From contig NZ_CP076128.1 of assembly GCF_018736065.1 (NCBI RefSeq), positions 1,426,001-1,490,000 on the forward strand: a DNA stretch of 64,000 nt. The letters are read 5' to 3'. The notes under the pieces were generated by a model. The model did no database searches. It worked only from the letters and a program-made list of their open reading frames with translations, and was not told the DNA's origin. A program made the position numbers and the translations under genes. Source of the stretch: Flammeovirga kamogawensis. Lineage in GTDB: Bacteria > Bacteroidota > Bacteroidia > Cytophagales > Flammeovirgaceae. Positions 1 through 9,070 of the stretch are shown piece after piece (positions within the stretch are counted from its first letter, which is position 1; every line of letters starts with the position of its first letter).

Positions 1-143
1 CAAACAATTTTTCAACTCAAAAATAAATCATTTAGTTATCAGATTAACAAGAGGTTACCGATAACATTGTTCACTAATCACTTTGCTTAAAAACTAAAAA
101 AGACTTCTTACCATAGATCAATTTTTATAATAAACTCAGTTTT

Positions 144-151
144 TACATTTG
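144..151 (+). promoter_or_regulatory. Candidate Bacteroidota -7 box before the sulfatase gene
   Basis: TACATTTG matches the Bacteroidota -7 consensus TAnnTTTG and lies 60 bases before the sulfatase start codon. The -33 region about 20 bases upstream is T-rich but lacks a clear TTG, so the match is only half a promoter. Positions 1-210 otherwise hold no gene that I can see. Confidence 0.4.
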
Positions 152-210
152 TATCGTTGATTTAGTTTAATATCAAACAAATATAATTTACTATTATAAA
201 ATTACATACT

Positions 211-1779
211 ATGAAAAAGATACTATACTTTAGCATCAGTCTATTCTCCATATTATTTTCAATTACAAACAGTTTTGCAAAAAATAAACAACCAAATATA
301 TTAGTGGTATGGGGCGATGACATTGGTATTTCAAATGTATCTGCCTATAATCTTGGTATGATGGGATATCAAACGCCAAATATTGATAAAGTTGCCAACG
401 AAGGTGGTTTATTTACACATTATTATTCTCAGCAAAGTTGTACCGCGGGTAGGGCATCGTTTATTTTAGGTGAAGAACCCTTTAGAACAGGTCTACTTAC
501 AATTGGTTTACCGGGTTCTCCTCATGGTATTCCTGAATGGGCACCAACAATTGCAGATTTACTTAAAGAAGAAGGGTATACCACAGGTCAATTTGGTAAA
601 AACCACTTGGGTGATCGTGATGAACATTTACCTACGGAACATGGTTTTGATGAGTTTTTTGGTAACCTCTATCATTTAAATGCAGAAGAAGAGCCTGAGT
701 CTTATTATTACCCAAAAGATGAAGAATTTAAAAAGAAATATGGTCCAAGAGGTGTTATTCATTCTTATGCAGATGGTAGAGTTTCTGACACAGGGCCTCT
801 TACTAAAAAACGTATGGAAACAATAGATGATGAGCTTTTAGAAGGCGCTACTTCTTTTATGGAAAAAGCCGCAAAAGCAGACAAACCTTTCTTTTTATGG
901 TTTAACTCTACAAGAATGCATATCTGGACACACTTAAAAAATGAGTCTGAAGGGGTGACTGGTGTTGGTGAATATGCAGATGGAATGGTAGAACACGATA
1001 GACATCTTGGTGTTTTATTAGATAAATTAGAAGAACTAGGTATTGATGACAACACTATTGTTATCTGGTCTACTGATAATGGCACACAAAAATTCACATG
1101 GCCTGACGGTGGCGTTTCTCCTTTTAAAGGGGATAAAGGAACGACTTGGGAAGGTGGTTTCCGTGCTCCTTGTGTTGTAAAATGGCCAGGTACTATTAAG
1201 CCAGGCACTAAATACGATGGTATGGCTTCTCATATGGATTGGATGCCTACATTATTAGCTGCTGCTGGTAAAGAAAATATTGTTGAGGATGTAAAAAATG
1301 GCTATGAGGCAAATGGAAAAACTTGGAAGGTCCATTTAGATGGGTATGATTTAACAGATTATCTTTCAGGTAAATCTAAAGAATCGCCTAGAGAAACATT
1401 TTATTACTTCTCCTCTACCGGTGACATGAATGCAGTCAGATGGAAAGAATGGAAAGTAAGCTTTGCAATTCAAGAAGGTGATATGTCTGAAGCTTACCGA
1501 ATGGTTCCTGCCTTTCCTAAAGTCGTCAATTTAAAACTTGATCCATTTGAAATGGCACAAGATCAATCCAAAACTGCTTTTAAGTGGTATGTTGAAAATA
1601 TGTGGTTATTTGGCTCTATTGGTGAACAAGTAGAAAAGTTTGTAAAAACTGTCCCCAATTATCCATTCCAACCTGCCGCTGCTAGGGCTGACAAAATTGG
1701 CTACGATATGTTTAAACAAATGAAAGACCTCCAACGTTTGAATAAAGTAGAGGAAGAGGTAAAAAGTTTAAATAAATAA
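211..1779 (+). CDS. Secreted formylglycine-dependent sulfatase (arylsulfatase family)
   Basis: Hydrolyses sulfate esters; the natural substrate cannot be read from sequence, but in marine Bacteroidota such enzymes usually desulfate algal or host polysaccharides. Residues 1-23 form a signal peptide ending SFA, so it acts in the periplasm or beyond. The metal-binding pair D36-D37 sits in WGDDIG. The C77-T-A-G-R81 motif supplies the cysteine that a maturase converts to formylglycine. STDNG near residue 290 provides further metal ligands, followed by GGFRAP. Length 522 is normal for the family. No T9SS tail is present. It stands alone with a convergent terminator at its 3' end, so it is not in a visible polysaccharide utilisation locus. 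No maturase gene is in the window. Confidence 0.9.
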   Translation: MKKILYFSISLFSILFSITNSFAKNKQPNILVVWGDDIGISNVSAYNLGMMGYQTPNIDKVANEGGLFTHYYSQQSCTAGRASFILGEEPFRTGLLTIGLPGSPHGIPEWAPTIADLLKEEGYTTGQFGKNHLGDRDEHLPTEHGFDEFFGNLYHLNAEEEPESYYYPKDEEFKKKYGPRGVIHSYADGRVSDTGPLTKKRMETIDDELLEGATSFMEKAAKADKPFFLWFNSTRMHIWTHLKNESEGVTGVGEYADGMVEHDRHLGVLLDKLEELGIDDNTIVIWSTDNGTQKFTWPDGGVSPFKGDKGTTWEGGFRAPCVVKWPGTIKPGTKYDGMASHMDWMPTLLAAAGKENIVEDVKNGYEANGKTWKVHLDGYDLTDYLSGKSKESPRETFYYFSSTGDMNAVRWKEWKVSFAIQEGDMSEAYRMVPAFPKVVNLKLDPFEMAQDQSKTAFKWYVENMWLFGSIGEQVEKFVKTVPNYPFQPAAARADKIGYDMFKQMKDLQRLNKVEEEVKSLNK

Positions 1780-1813
1780 TTTGAAAACGATATTTATTAT
1801 CAACGTATAAAAG

Positions 1814-1841
1814 CAAGGTCACTTCTAGAGAGGTGACCTTG
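1814..1841. terminator. Bidirectional intrinsic terminator
   Basis: CAAGGTCAC and GTGACCTTG form a perfect 9-bp stem that can extend inward. It is followed by a T-rich tract on the plus strand and preceded by A-rich sequence. It lies between the convergent sulfatase and zinc-ribbon genes and can serve both. Confidence 0.8.
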
Positions 1842-1850
1842 TTTATTATA

Positions 1851-2939
1851 TTATTTTTCTGAAATAATACTCGTACCACATTTAGAACAATAAGGTAAAT
1901 GTGCATAATTTTCTGTTCCACAATTTGTACACGGTTTAAACAATTCTAAACCACAATACCTACAGAAATTAGTAACAATTCCATAGCCTTGTGCTTTAAA
2001 TTTCCTATCTAGATCTTTATCCCATTTCTTTAAAATAAAGTCTTTCCCACAAGATGGGCACATATGGTTTGCTAAAGCTCTTTCTGCTGTTTCTAGTTGT
2101 ACTTTCTTTGCTCTTTCGTTACTTGGTACTTTAAGTTCACTTTTCTTCTTTTCAATAAATGCTTTAATTTTATTGATAGCATACATACCAAAAAGGATAC
2201 TCAAAACAATACCAACGGTATATCGAATATAACCACCATAACTTGGTAAATAAGGTACCAAACCAAAGAAAAAGGCATAAAAAGAAAACATTACATACCC
2301 TAAAAATATAGGCCAATATTTATGTTTTCTAAATTTGATAATAAAGAATATTCCTAACCCTAATATTGGCAAAACAATAAATAGCCTGATTAAGAATACT
2401 TTTAAATCATATGCTCTAATTTCTTCTTCTTGCTTTGTATAGGCTATCTCTTTTTCATCAGATAATGAGGTTTGTAGAGTAGTGATATCTTTTCCTAAAA
2501 CCGATAAAGTATCATCTATTAAAGCCATTTTCGCTCTCCACTCCTGCTCTGTTTTATAATGAGCATCCAATTTATTTGCTCTTGATAAAATCTCTTTATC
2601 TTCACTTGGAGAACCCACTGTTTTTCTTGCCGCTAGCCAATTATCATACGATTTTTTCTCGTTCCTATAATTTTTACTCGCTGCTTCAATTGTTTTTTGA
2701 ATGCTACTTCTTTTCTCATTCTGATAATCTCTTTTAACATAGAGTTTCTTAAGTGCTGCTTTTTGTTTTTTTACAAATGCTTGATCTCTAAATTCTTCTA
2801 CTGTTGGTCGTCCTTCCCAATCATCTATATCTCCCATAAACTGAGATGACAACGAGATTAAGAAACCGCACAAAACAAGTGCTATTAAATAGTTTATCCA
2901 TTTAGAAGTTCTTTCTAACTTCTTATTATTAAATTCCAT
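1851..2939 (-). CDS. Membrane protein with coiled coil and C-terminal zinc ribbons
   Basis: Not a family I recognise. The 362-residue protein has one membrane segment at about residues 15-34, a charged helical and probably coiled-coil region at about 50-175, and three further hydrophobic segments between about 180 and 260. The C-terminus is cytoplasmic-looking, with four CxxC knuckles: CPSCG near 292, CRYCG near 328, CTNCG near 339 and CSKCG near 354. These make two zinc-ribbon folds of the rubredoxin-like type. Such ribbons usually bind protein or nucleic acid partners. The gene is monocistronic, convergent with the sulfatase and divergent from selO. No catalytic motif is visible. Confidence 0.75.
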   Translation of the reverse strand: MEFNNKKLERTSKWINYLIALVLCGFLISLSSQFMGDIDDWEGRPTVEEFRDQAFVKKQKAALKKLYVKRDYQNEKRSSIQKTIEAASKNYRNEKKSYDNWLAARKTVGSPSEDKEILSRANKLDAHYKTEQEWRAKMALIDDTLSVLGKDITTLQTSLSDEKEIAYTKQEEEIRAYDLKVFLIRLFIVLPILGLGIFFIIKFRKHKYWPIFLGYVMFSFYAFFFGLVPYLPSYGGYIRYTVGIVLSILFGMYAINKIKAFIEKKKSELKVPSNERAKKVQLETAERALANHMCPSCGKDFILKKWDKDLDRKFKAQGYGIVTNFCRYCGLELFKPCTNCGTENYAHLPYCSKCGTSIISEK

Positions 2940-3115
2940 CCAATTGTTTAGTTAGTTTACACTATAAAGAGTTATCTATGTACTAAAATTGAGATATATT
3001 CTGTTGTAAAACAACTTTCTACCTCTTCTACACTTTACAGATAGAAAATAGATGTGTAATTTTACATACCAAGCTTTCTTTCATCACTAAGTACAATCAC
3101 TTTCAGTCCAAACGT

Positions 3116-4672
3116 ATGAAACTTAATATTCAAGATACTTTTAATAAAGAGTTACCTGCAGATTCAGTTATTGATAACCATAGAAGACAAGTAAATTCTG
3201 CTTGTTTCTCTTACGTTATTCCAAAGAAAACAGCAAAACCAGAAATTCTTCATGTTTCTAAAGAAATGCTAGATGCTTTAGGTTTGACTGAAAAAGATAG
3301 TAACTCCGAAAATTTTAAAATGATATTTACAGGCAACGCTGTGATGGAAGATTCAAAGCCATTTGCAATGTGCTATGGTGGACATCAATTTGGAAATTGG
3401 GCTGGTCAACTTGGAGATGGAAGAGCTATTAACCTTTTTGAAGTAGTACATGATTCTAAACGATGGGCAGTACAGTTAAAAGGTGCAGGAGAAACTCCTT
3501 ACTCTAGGTCTGCAGATGGACTCGCTGTTTTGAGGTCTTCAATTAGAGAATACTTATGTAGCGAAGCAATGTTCCATCTTGGAGTGCCAACTACAAGAGC
3601 TTTATCACTTGCACTTTCTGGAGATAATGTTCTTAGAGATATGCTTTATGATGGGCACCCTGCTTACGAAAAAGGAGCAATTGTTACACGTGTAGCTCCC
3701 TCATTTATACGTTTTGGTAACTTCGAAATCTTAGCTTCAAAGAAAGATGTATCAACATTAAAAGCACTTACTGATTATACAATAAAGCATTTTTATTCTC
3801 ATTTAGGAACTCCTTCTAAAGATACCTACTTAAAGTTTTTTGAAGAAGTAGCCGAACGTAGTTTAGAAATGGTTATTCATTGGCAAAGAGTCGGTTTTGT
3901 ACATGGAGTAATGAATACCGACAACATGTCTATTCTAGGTTTAACTATTGATTATGGTCCTTATGGCTGGTTAGAAGGATATGATTTTGGATGGACGCCA
4001 AACACTACAGATCGAGAGCATAAACGTTACAGATTTGGTAGTCAAGTGGATATTGTAGGGTGGAATTTGTACCAATTAGCCAATGCCTTGTACTTACTTA
4101 TTGGTGAGGCTGAGGGGTTAGAAAATGCGTTAGCAAACTTCAGAACAATGTATGATACGCAATATTTAGATATGATGAAATCTAAAATAGGCTTATTTAC
4201 AGAAGATGAAAACGACAAAGATCTTATTGTAGCTTTACAAAAGGTACTTCATGTTACAGAAACAGACATGACTATCTTCTTTAGAAAATTAAGTGATTTT
4301 ACATTAACTTCTGATCCTATAAAATGTATTAAAGATGCTTTTTATATAATAGATGAAATAGAAGGAATTGTTACAGAAAAATGGCTAACATGGTTTAATT
4401 TATATATTGTACGCCTTCAAAAAGAAACGCTCTCTGATGCTGAACGTAAAGAAAAGATGGATACTGTAAACCCTAAATATGTACTCAGAAATTATATGGC
4501 ACAGTTGGCTATTAATGCAGCCGATGAAGGAGAATACGCACTAATTGATGAGTTGTTCCAATTACTTAAAAAGCCATATGATGAACAACCAGAAAATGAA
4601 AAATGGTTTGTAAAAAGACCCGATTGGGCAAGACATAAAGTAGGTTGCTCTATGCTTTCGTGTAGTTCTTAA
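3116..4672 (+). CDS. selO: Protein adenylyltransferase SelO (YdiU/UPF0061 family)
   Basis: A pseudokinase-fold enzyme known in other bacteria to transfer AMP from ATP to Ser/Thr/Tyr of proteins, linked to redox stress. Family motifs are intact: GGHQFG at 88-93, LGDGRA at 99-104, the nucleotide-binding KGAGETPYSR at 122-131, and the metal and catalytic block around N270 and D279 (NTDNMS then IDYGP). The C-terminus ends in SCSS, where eukaryotic homologues carry selenocysteine; the bacterial form has cysteine. The 518-residue length is typical. The gene sits alone; 176 bases separate it from the divergent zinc-ribbon gene. Confidence 0.93.
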   Translation: MKLNIQDTFNKELPADSVIDNHRRQVNSACFSYVIPKKTAKPEILHVSKEMLDALGLTEKDSNSENFKMIFTGNAVMEDSKPFAMCYGGHQFGNWAGQLGDGRAINLFEVVHDSKRWAVQLKGAGETPYSRSADGLAVLRSSIREYLCSEAMFHLGVPTTRALSLALSGDNVLRDMLYDGHPAYEKGAIVTRVAPSFIRFGNFEILASKKDVSTLKALTDYTIKHFYSHLGTPSKDTYLKFFEEVAERSLEMVIHWQRVGFVHGVMNTDNMSILGLTIDYGPYGWLEGYDFGWTPNTTDREHKRYRFGSQVDIVGWNLYQLANALYLLIGEAEGLENALANFRTMYDTQYLDMMKSKIGLFTEDENDKDLIVALQKVLHVTETDMTIFFRKLSDFTLTSDPIKCIKDAFYIIDEIEGIVTEKWLTWFNLYIVRLQKETLSDAERKEKMDTVNPKYVLRNYMAQLAINAADEGEYALIDELFQLLKKPYDEQPENEKWFVKRPDWARHKVGCSMLSCSS

Positions 4673-4725
4673 TAAAAAACGCTCAAATCTTTAAGTTTTT
4701 ATCACTTTTGAAAGGCTATAATTAA

Positions 4726-4755
4726 TTGCACATTAATTCCGAAGTCTTAACTTTG
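4726..4755 (+). promoter_or_regulatory. Bacteroidota-type promoter for pyrF
   Basis: TTG at 4726-4728 is followed after exactly 19 bases by TAACTTTG at 4748-4755, a full match to the Bacteroidota sigma consensus TTG-N19-TAnnTTTG. It lies 65 bases before the pyrF start and points the right way. Confidence 0.75.
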
Positions 4756-4819
4756 TATGATTTTAAAGATAAGAAAATAAGGGGTTTTTAACCCTATTAG
4801 TGTAACCATTTAAAGCATC

Positions 4820-5635
4820 ATGACAAAAGAAGAATTATTTGGCGAAATCAAGAAGAAAGAGAGTTTTCTTTGTGTTGGGCTCGATACTGATCCAAATAAA
4901 ATACCGGCTCACCTTTTAAAAGAAGAAGACCCTATTTTTGCTTTCAATAAGCAAATCATTGATGCTACTGCAGATTATTGTGTTTCTTATAAACCCAATA
5001 TCGCTTTTTATGAGTCTTTAGGGACTAAAGGATGGGATGCATTACAAAAAACATTAGAATATATGCCAAAATCGCATTTTTCTATTGCTGATGCTAAAAG
5101 AGGTGATATCGGAAATACTTCTGATATGTACGCTAAAGCATTTTTTGAAAATATGGACTTTGATTCTATCACCGTTGCTCCCTATATGGGCGAAGATTCG
5201 GTGACTCCATTTTTATACAAAGGAAAGTGGGTGATAGTGCTTGCACATACATCTAATAAAGGAGGGTTAGATTTCCAACGTATCATTAATAAAGATACAG
5301 GTAATTACCTTTTCCAAGACATCATGATTAAGAACCAAGAGTGGGCAACACCAGAACAATTAATGTTTGTTGTAGGAGCCACTCGCGCAGAAAGCCTTCT
5401 TGATGTTAGAAAAGTAGCTCCAGATAATTTCTTACTTGTACCAGGTGTGGGTGCGCAAGGTGGAGACCTACAAGGCGTTGCCAAATACGGAATGAACAAA
5501 GAGTGTGGACTTCTAGTCAACTCTTCAAGAGGTATTATTTATGCTTCTAACGGCACTGACTTTGCTGATGTTGCAAAGAAAGAAGCACAAAAATTACAAC
5601 AAGAAATGTCTTCTCTACTCGAGAAATATTTATAA
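4820..5635 (+). CDS. pyrF: Orotidine 5'-phosphate decarboxylase
   Basis: Catalyses OMP to UMP, the last step of de novo pyrimidine synthesis, in the cytoplasm. The signature [10 protein letters not shown] at residues 91-100 holds the catalytic Lys93. CVGLDTDP near 18-25 binds the substrate, and [10 protein letters not shown] near 209-218 forms the phosphate site. The 271-residue length and the motif spacing fit subfamily 2 (the longer form common in Bacteroidota and actinobacteria). It is monocistronic between its own promoter and a strong terminator. Confidence 0.96.
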   Translation: MTKEELFGEIKKKESFLCVGLDTDPNKIPAHLLKEEDPIFAFNKQIIDATADYCVSYKPNIAFYESLGTKGWDALQKTLEYMPKSHFSIADAKRGDIGNTSDMYAKAFFENMDFDSITVAPYMGEDSVTPFLYKGKWVIVLAHTSNKGGLDFQRIINKDTGNYLFQDIMIKNQEWATPEQLMFVVGATRAESLLDVRKVAPDNFLLVPGVGAQGGDLQGVAKYGMNKECGLLVNSSRGIIYASNGTDFADVAKKEAQKLQQEMSSLLEKYL

Positions 5636-5648
5636 TTTTACTTAGATT

Positions 5649-5694
5649 AGATTGTTAGTAGAAATAAAGAATATTTTTACTGACAATCTTTTTT
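5649..5694 (+). terminator. Intrinsic terminator of pyrF
   Basis: AGATTGT-t-AGTA pairs with TACT-g-ACAATCT to make a 12-position stem with one mismatch, followed by TTTTTT. It starts 14 bases after the pyrF stop codon. The remaining bases up to 5904 show no gene. Confidence 0.85.
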
Positions 5695-5904
5695 AATAAG
5701 TACCAAGTTTTAATCAATTTACTACACTTTAATGATAAGAAGGTAAGGAAGTTATTTTACTGCTTTACATCTTAAAGACAGAAAAATTGTAAAATGGTAC
5801 TCAACAACAAAAGGTATAGATGTAAAAAAGAACATCGCTTTGTGTATTCTTTTTAAAACATAGCCTACTTATTAATAATCATATATAAGCAATAATTTAA
5901 GCGT

Positions 5905-6900
5905 ATGAAAAATGCAAAAATTACAGGATTAGGTTTCTATGTACCTGAAAATGTGGTAACCAATGATGATCTTGCACAAAAAATTACAACTTCTGACGAA
6001 TGGATTCGTGAGCGTTCTGGTATTGAGCAACGTAGATATGCTGCTCCAGGACAAGCCAACTACCATTTAGCAGCAGAAGCAACAAAAGAAGCACTTGCCA
6101 TGGCAGAGTTGGAACCAAAAGATATAGATATGATTGTCTATTGTACTTTGAGTGCCGATTATATCTTTCCTGGTTCAGGTGTACTATTACAAAGAGAGTT
6201 AGGGTTTAAAACTGTTCCTGCCCTAGATATTAGACAACAATGTTCTGGTTTTGTATATGGCTTGTCTATTGCAGACCAATACATTAAAACTGGAATGTAC
6301 AAGAATATTCTAGTTGTTGGCTCAGAAATTCATTCAAGAGGTTTAGATTTCTCTGATGCAGGGAGAGCTGTAACGGTTCTTTTTGGTGATGGTGCTGGTG
6401 CTGCAATTCTCTCGCCTACTGACGAAGATTGTGGTATTCTTTCTACTCACATGCATTCTGAAGGAGAACATGCTGAAAAATTAGCTGTTATTGATCCTGG
6501 GTTTACTAAAGAAGAACGTTTTGATCCTAAATATTGGGAGCCAGGTGGATCTGCTTATCCATTTATGGATGGACAATTTGTATTTAAAAATGCAGTTGTT
6601 CGTTTCCAAGAGGTAATTGCAGAGGCTTTACAAGCCAATAACTTAAAACCAGAGGATATTGACCTTTTGGTTCCTCACCAAGCCAATTTGAGAATTTCTA
6701 ATTTTGTACAAGCAAAAATGAAATTACCAGATGACAAAGTGATCAACACAATTCAAAAATACGGTAATACTACTGCGGCATCTATTCCGATTAGTTTAAC
6801 TACTGCGTATAAAGAAGGAAGAATTAAAAAAGGTGATATTATTTGTTTAGCAGCATTTGGCTCTGGTTTTACGTGGGCATCTGCAATCATTAAATGGTAA
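5905..6900 (+). CDS. fabH: Beta-ketoacyl-ACP synthase III
   Basis: Starts fatty-acid synthesis by condensing an acyl-CoA primer with malonyl-ACP. The thiolase-fold triad is complete: Cys113 in QQCSG, His258 in VPHQAN and Asn288 in GNTTAASIP. The 331-residue length is normal. The gene is outside a plsX-fabH-fabD type cluster, so it could be one of several paralogues, as is common in Bacteroidota, and may use branched or aromatic primers. A bidirectional terminator follows after 17 bases. Confidence 0.93.
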   Translation: MKNAKITGLGFYVPENVVTNDDLAQKITTSDEWIRERSGIEQRRYAAPGQANYHLAAEATKEALAMAELEPKDIDMIVYCTLSADYIFPGSGVLLQRELGFKTVPALDIRQQCSGFVYGLSIADQYIKTGMYKNILVVGSEIHSRGLDFSDAGRAVTVLFGDGAGAAILSPTDEDCGILSTHMHSEGEHAEKLAVIDPGFTKEERFDPKYWEPGGSAYPFMDGQFVFKNAVVRFQEVIAEALQANNLKPEDIDLLVPHQANLRISNFVQAKMKLPDDKVINTIQKYGNTTAASIPISLTTAYKEGRIKKGDIICLAAFGSGFTWASAIIKW

Positions 6901-6917
6901 TAAAACTTTCTAAATAT

Positions 6918-6967
6918 AAAAAAGCAGCCTAGCAATGGATAAATGTCCAATACTAGGCTGCTTTTTT
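6918..6967. terminator. Strong bidirectional terminator
   Basis: AAAAAAGCAGCCTAG pairs perfectly with CTAGGCTGCTTTTTT around a 20-base loop. Both strands end in T runs, so it terminates fabH and the convergent HATPase gene. Confidence 0.9.
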
Positions 6968-6980
6968 ATACTAATAATAT

Positions 6981-7838
6981 TTATTTGCTACTGATTGAGA
7001 TAACCATTTCTGTTCCTTTTTTCTCTTGTGTATTCATTTCAAAAGTAGCTCCTTGAGATAACAGAATTTTCTTTGCCAATTCTAAAGCCTTTAATTCTTC
7101 AGTACTTTGACCTTTATAACCCCAACCTTGTCCATTATCAGAAATACTTATTTGAGCTTCGCCCATAGATGCATACAATGAAACAGTTATTTTACCATTA
7201 CCTTTTATAGTATTGGCAGAACAACGAATGAGTGCACTCAAAGACTTGGTCAATAAATTCTGGTTAACAACTATAACTGGTGCTCCTCCAATTTGCGTAG
7301 CAATACTTACGTTTTCAGGTAACGATTTTTTTGCTGTTTCTATAGTAGCTTCTACAAGTTCTTTGGGTTGAATTTCTCTTTTCTTGCCAATATTATGAGT
7401 AGAAACCATTGTAAGATCACCAATATCATCGTTCTCTTCTACTTCTAAAGCACCAAGATTACCAACACCTCTTAAGCGTGAAGATGTATAAGCCATGGCT
7501 TCTTCTTCCACAACCTTAGGTTTATTTACAGGAGCAGTCTTTACAATACGTTTTTCCGTTTCTTTTAACTTCTCTTCTAAATAAGCAATTTTCTCTTTCT
7601 GCGCTTTATAAGATTGAAAATTTCGTTTTTTCTGACTTTTTCTAACAACTTCAGATATTACTAAACCAATTATTAGTATTAAAATGATTGCTCCAAAGAG
7701 CAAGCGTTCCATAATAAGGTTAGAAGAAACTTCCATTACTGAGTTACTTTGTGCTAAAACTCCTAATGGTAAACTCAATAAAAGTATAGAAAAAAAGCCT
7801 CTGATTAAACTATAGTTTAATTTCATAATTTGATACAA
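6981..7838 (-). CDS. Membrane-tethered HATPase-domain protein, degenerate histidine kinase-like
   Basis: Residues 1-30 look like a signal peptide or first membrane helix, and a second hydrophobic helix lies near 44-64. Then come a basic coiled coil (about 70-110), a linker and a GHKL ATPase-like domain (about 155-285). The G1 box DNGQGWG and a C-terminal KKGTEMVISIS strand are clear. The N box is degenerate (SALIRCSANT) and no phospho-accepting H box is visible, so it is unlikely to be a classical sensor kinase. It may bind ATP as a signalling partner. No response regulator is adjacent. It may be cotranscribed behind the radical SAM gene, which ends 43 bases upstream. Confidence 0.7.
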   Translation of the reverse strand: MYQIMKLNYSLIRGFFSILLLSLPLGVLAQSNSVMEVSSNLIMERLLFGAIILILIIGLVISEVVRKSQKKRNFQSYKAQKEKIAYLEEKLKETEKRIVKTAPVNKPKVVEEEAMAYTSSRLRGVGNLGALEVEENDDIGDLTMVSTHNIGKKREIQPKELVEATIETAKKSLPENVSIATQIGGAPVIVVNQNLLTKSLSALIRCSANTIKGNGKITVSLYASMGEAQISISDNGQGWGYKGQSTEELKALELAKKILLSQGATFEMNTQEKKGTEMVISISSK

Positions 7839-7881
7839 CTTCTTGTTTGTCTTACAAACTACACTGAATACTGACTATCAA

Positions 7882-8901
7882 TCAGTTAAATATATTTATC
7901 CCTTCAGTACAGTTCTTACATATATCTATATTTTCTCTCCCTTCTAGGAGTGATTTTCTAAAATTTGTATAGTTTTGACTACGCCATATATTCAAGAAAC
8001 CAATATAATCATTTTTTATAGCTCCAAGAACATGTTTAGCATCTTTATCAAAACAACAAGGTGCAACCTTACCATCCCATGTTATTACTGCAGAATGCCA
8101 CATTCTCCAGCAATTCCTTTCCAACTCACCTTTAAAACGGAACTTACCTTCTTCATATTCTGTATACCTAGAATATTCTTGTTTAGTAGGAATTAATGGT
8201 GATCCGTTTTCATAATCATATATTTGTGCCGTTTTAAAAACAATTCTATCAACTTTTAAATCTTTAGCCAACTGCTTTGCATCATCTATTTGATGCTCAT
8301 TTGGTTTTACTACTAAAAATTGAAAAACAACTTCTGGCGTAGAAGAATTCAATTTCTTTTTCCATTTCAAAACATTTTCTACCCCTTCAAATACTTTATC
8401 TATCTGCCCACCAACTCTATATTGTTCATACACTTCTTGTGTAATTCCATCTAAAGAAACAATCAATTTATCTAAACCAGAAGCTACTGTTTGTTTAGCA
8501 ACCGCATCTGTTAAATAGTGAGCATTTGTAGATGTAGAGGTATAAATCCCTTTATCCGAAGCCTCTTTTACCATAGCTAAAAAGTTAGGATGTAGATAGG
8601 GTTCTCCCTGAAAATAGAACGTAAGATACATTAATGTAGCCTTCAACTCGTCTATAATTTTTGTAAACTGTTCTTTTTGTAGCATTCCAGTGGGGCGTGT
8701 AAAAGACCTTAATCCACTTGGGCACTCTGGGCAGCGTAAATTACAAGATGTAGTAGGTTCAATAGACAAGCTGATTGGATTACCATAATGTACTGGTTTC
8801 TTTATCCATTTTGAAAGGTGAAAAGTTGTAAAAACTACTATTGCATTGAGTAATTTTTTGAATGTAACTTTTCTTATTAGCTGATATGTCTCCCCTTTCA
8901 A
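7882..8901 (-). CDS. Radical SAM/SPASM domain protein
   Basis: The [4Fe-4S] motif C53-N-L-R-C57-P-E-C60 sits at the end of a first beta strand (SIEPTTSC). The radical SAM barrel covers about residues 44-250. A C-terminal SPASM-type cysteine set follows: CWRMWHS near 264, APCCFD near 282 and CKNC near 330, which would hold auxiliary clusters. SPASM enzymes mature peptides or modify small molecules. No precursor-peptide gene or partner is visible next to it, so the substrate is unknown. The N-terminal 40 residues are basic and amphipathic and may contact membrane. The gene is divergent from the WYL regulator, with 169 bases between. Confidence 0.85.
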   Translation of the reverse strand: MKGETYQLIRKVTFKKLLNAIVVFTTFHLSKWIKKPVHYGNPISLSIEPTTSCNLRCPECPSGLRSFTRPTGMLQKEQFTKIIDELKATLMYLTFYFQGEPYLHPNFLAMVKEASDKGIYTSTSTNAHYLTDAVAKQTVASGLDKLIVSLDGITQEVYEQYRVGGQIDKVFEGVENVLKWKKKLNSSTPEVVFQFLVVKPNEHQIDDAKQLAKDLKVDRIVFKTAQIYDYENGSPLIPTKQEYSRYTEYEEGKFRFKGELERNCWRMWHSAVITWDGKVAPCCFDKDAKHVLGAIKNDYIGFLNIWRSQNYTNFRKSLLEGRENIDICKNCTEGINIFN

Positions 8902-9025
8902 TTATTAAACGGTTATGTCTATAAAATGATTTGTAATGCGTAGTTTATTTAGTATTCTATCAACTACATCAATTAAATATCAAATTTGCTTGAATTACCG
9001 ATAAAAAAAAATTAATTTTTGATTG

Positions 9026-9044
9026 TTTCCGTAATTGCGGTAAA
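9026..9044. promoter_or_regulatory. Imperfect palindrome, possible operator upstream of the WYL regulator
   Basis: TTTCCG and CGGTAAA are near-inverted half-sites around a short AT centre, 27 bases before the WYL-regulator start and inside the divergent promoter region shared with the radical SAM gene. A related ATTACCGATA lies just upstream. Autoregulation is plausible but unproven. Confidence 0.3.
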
Positions 9045-9070
9045 CAACAAGTAATTTTAAACCATTTTTT

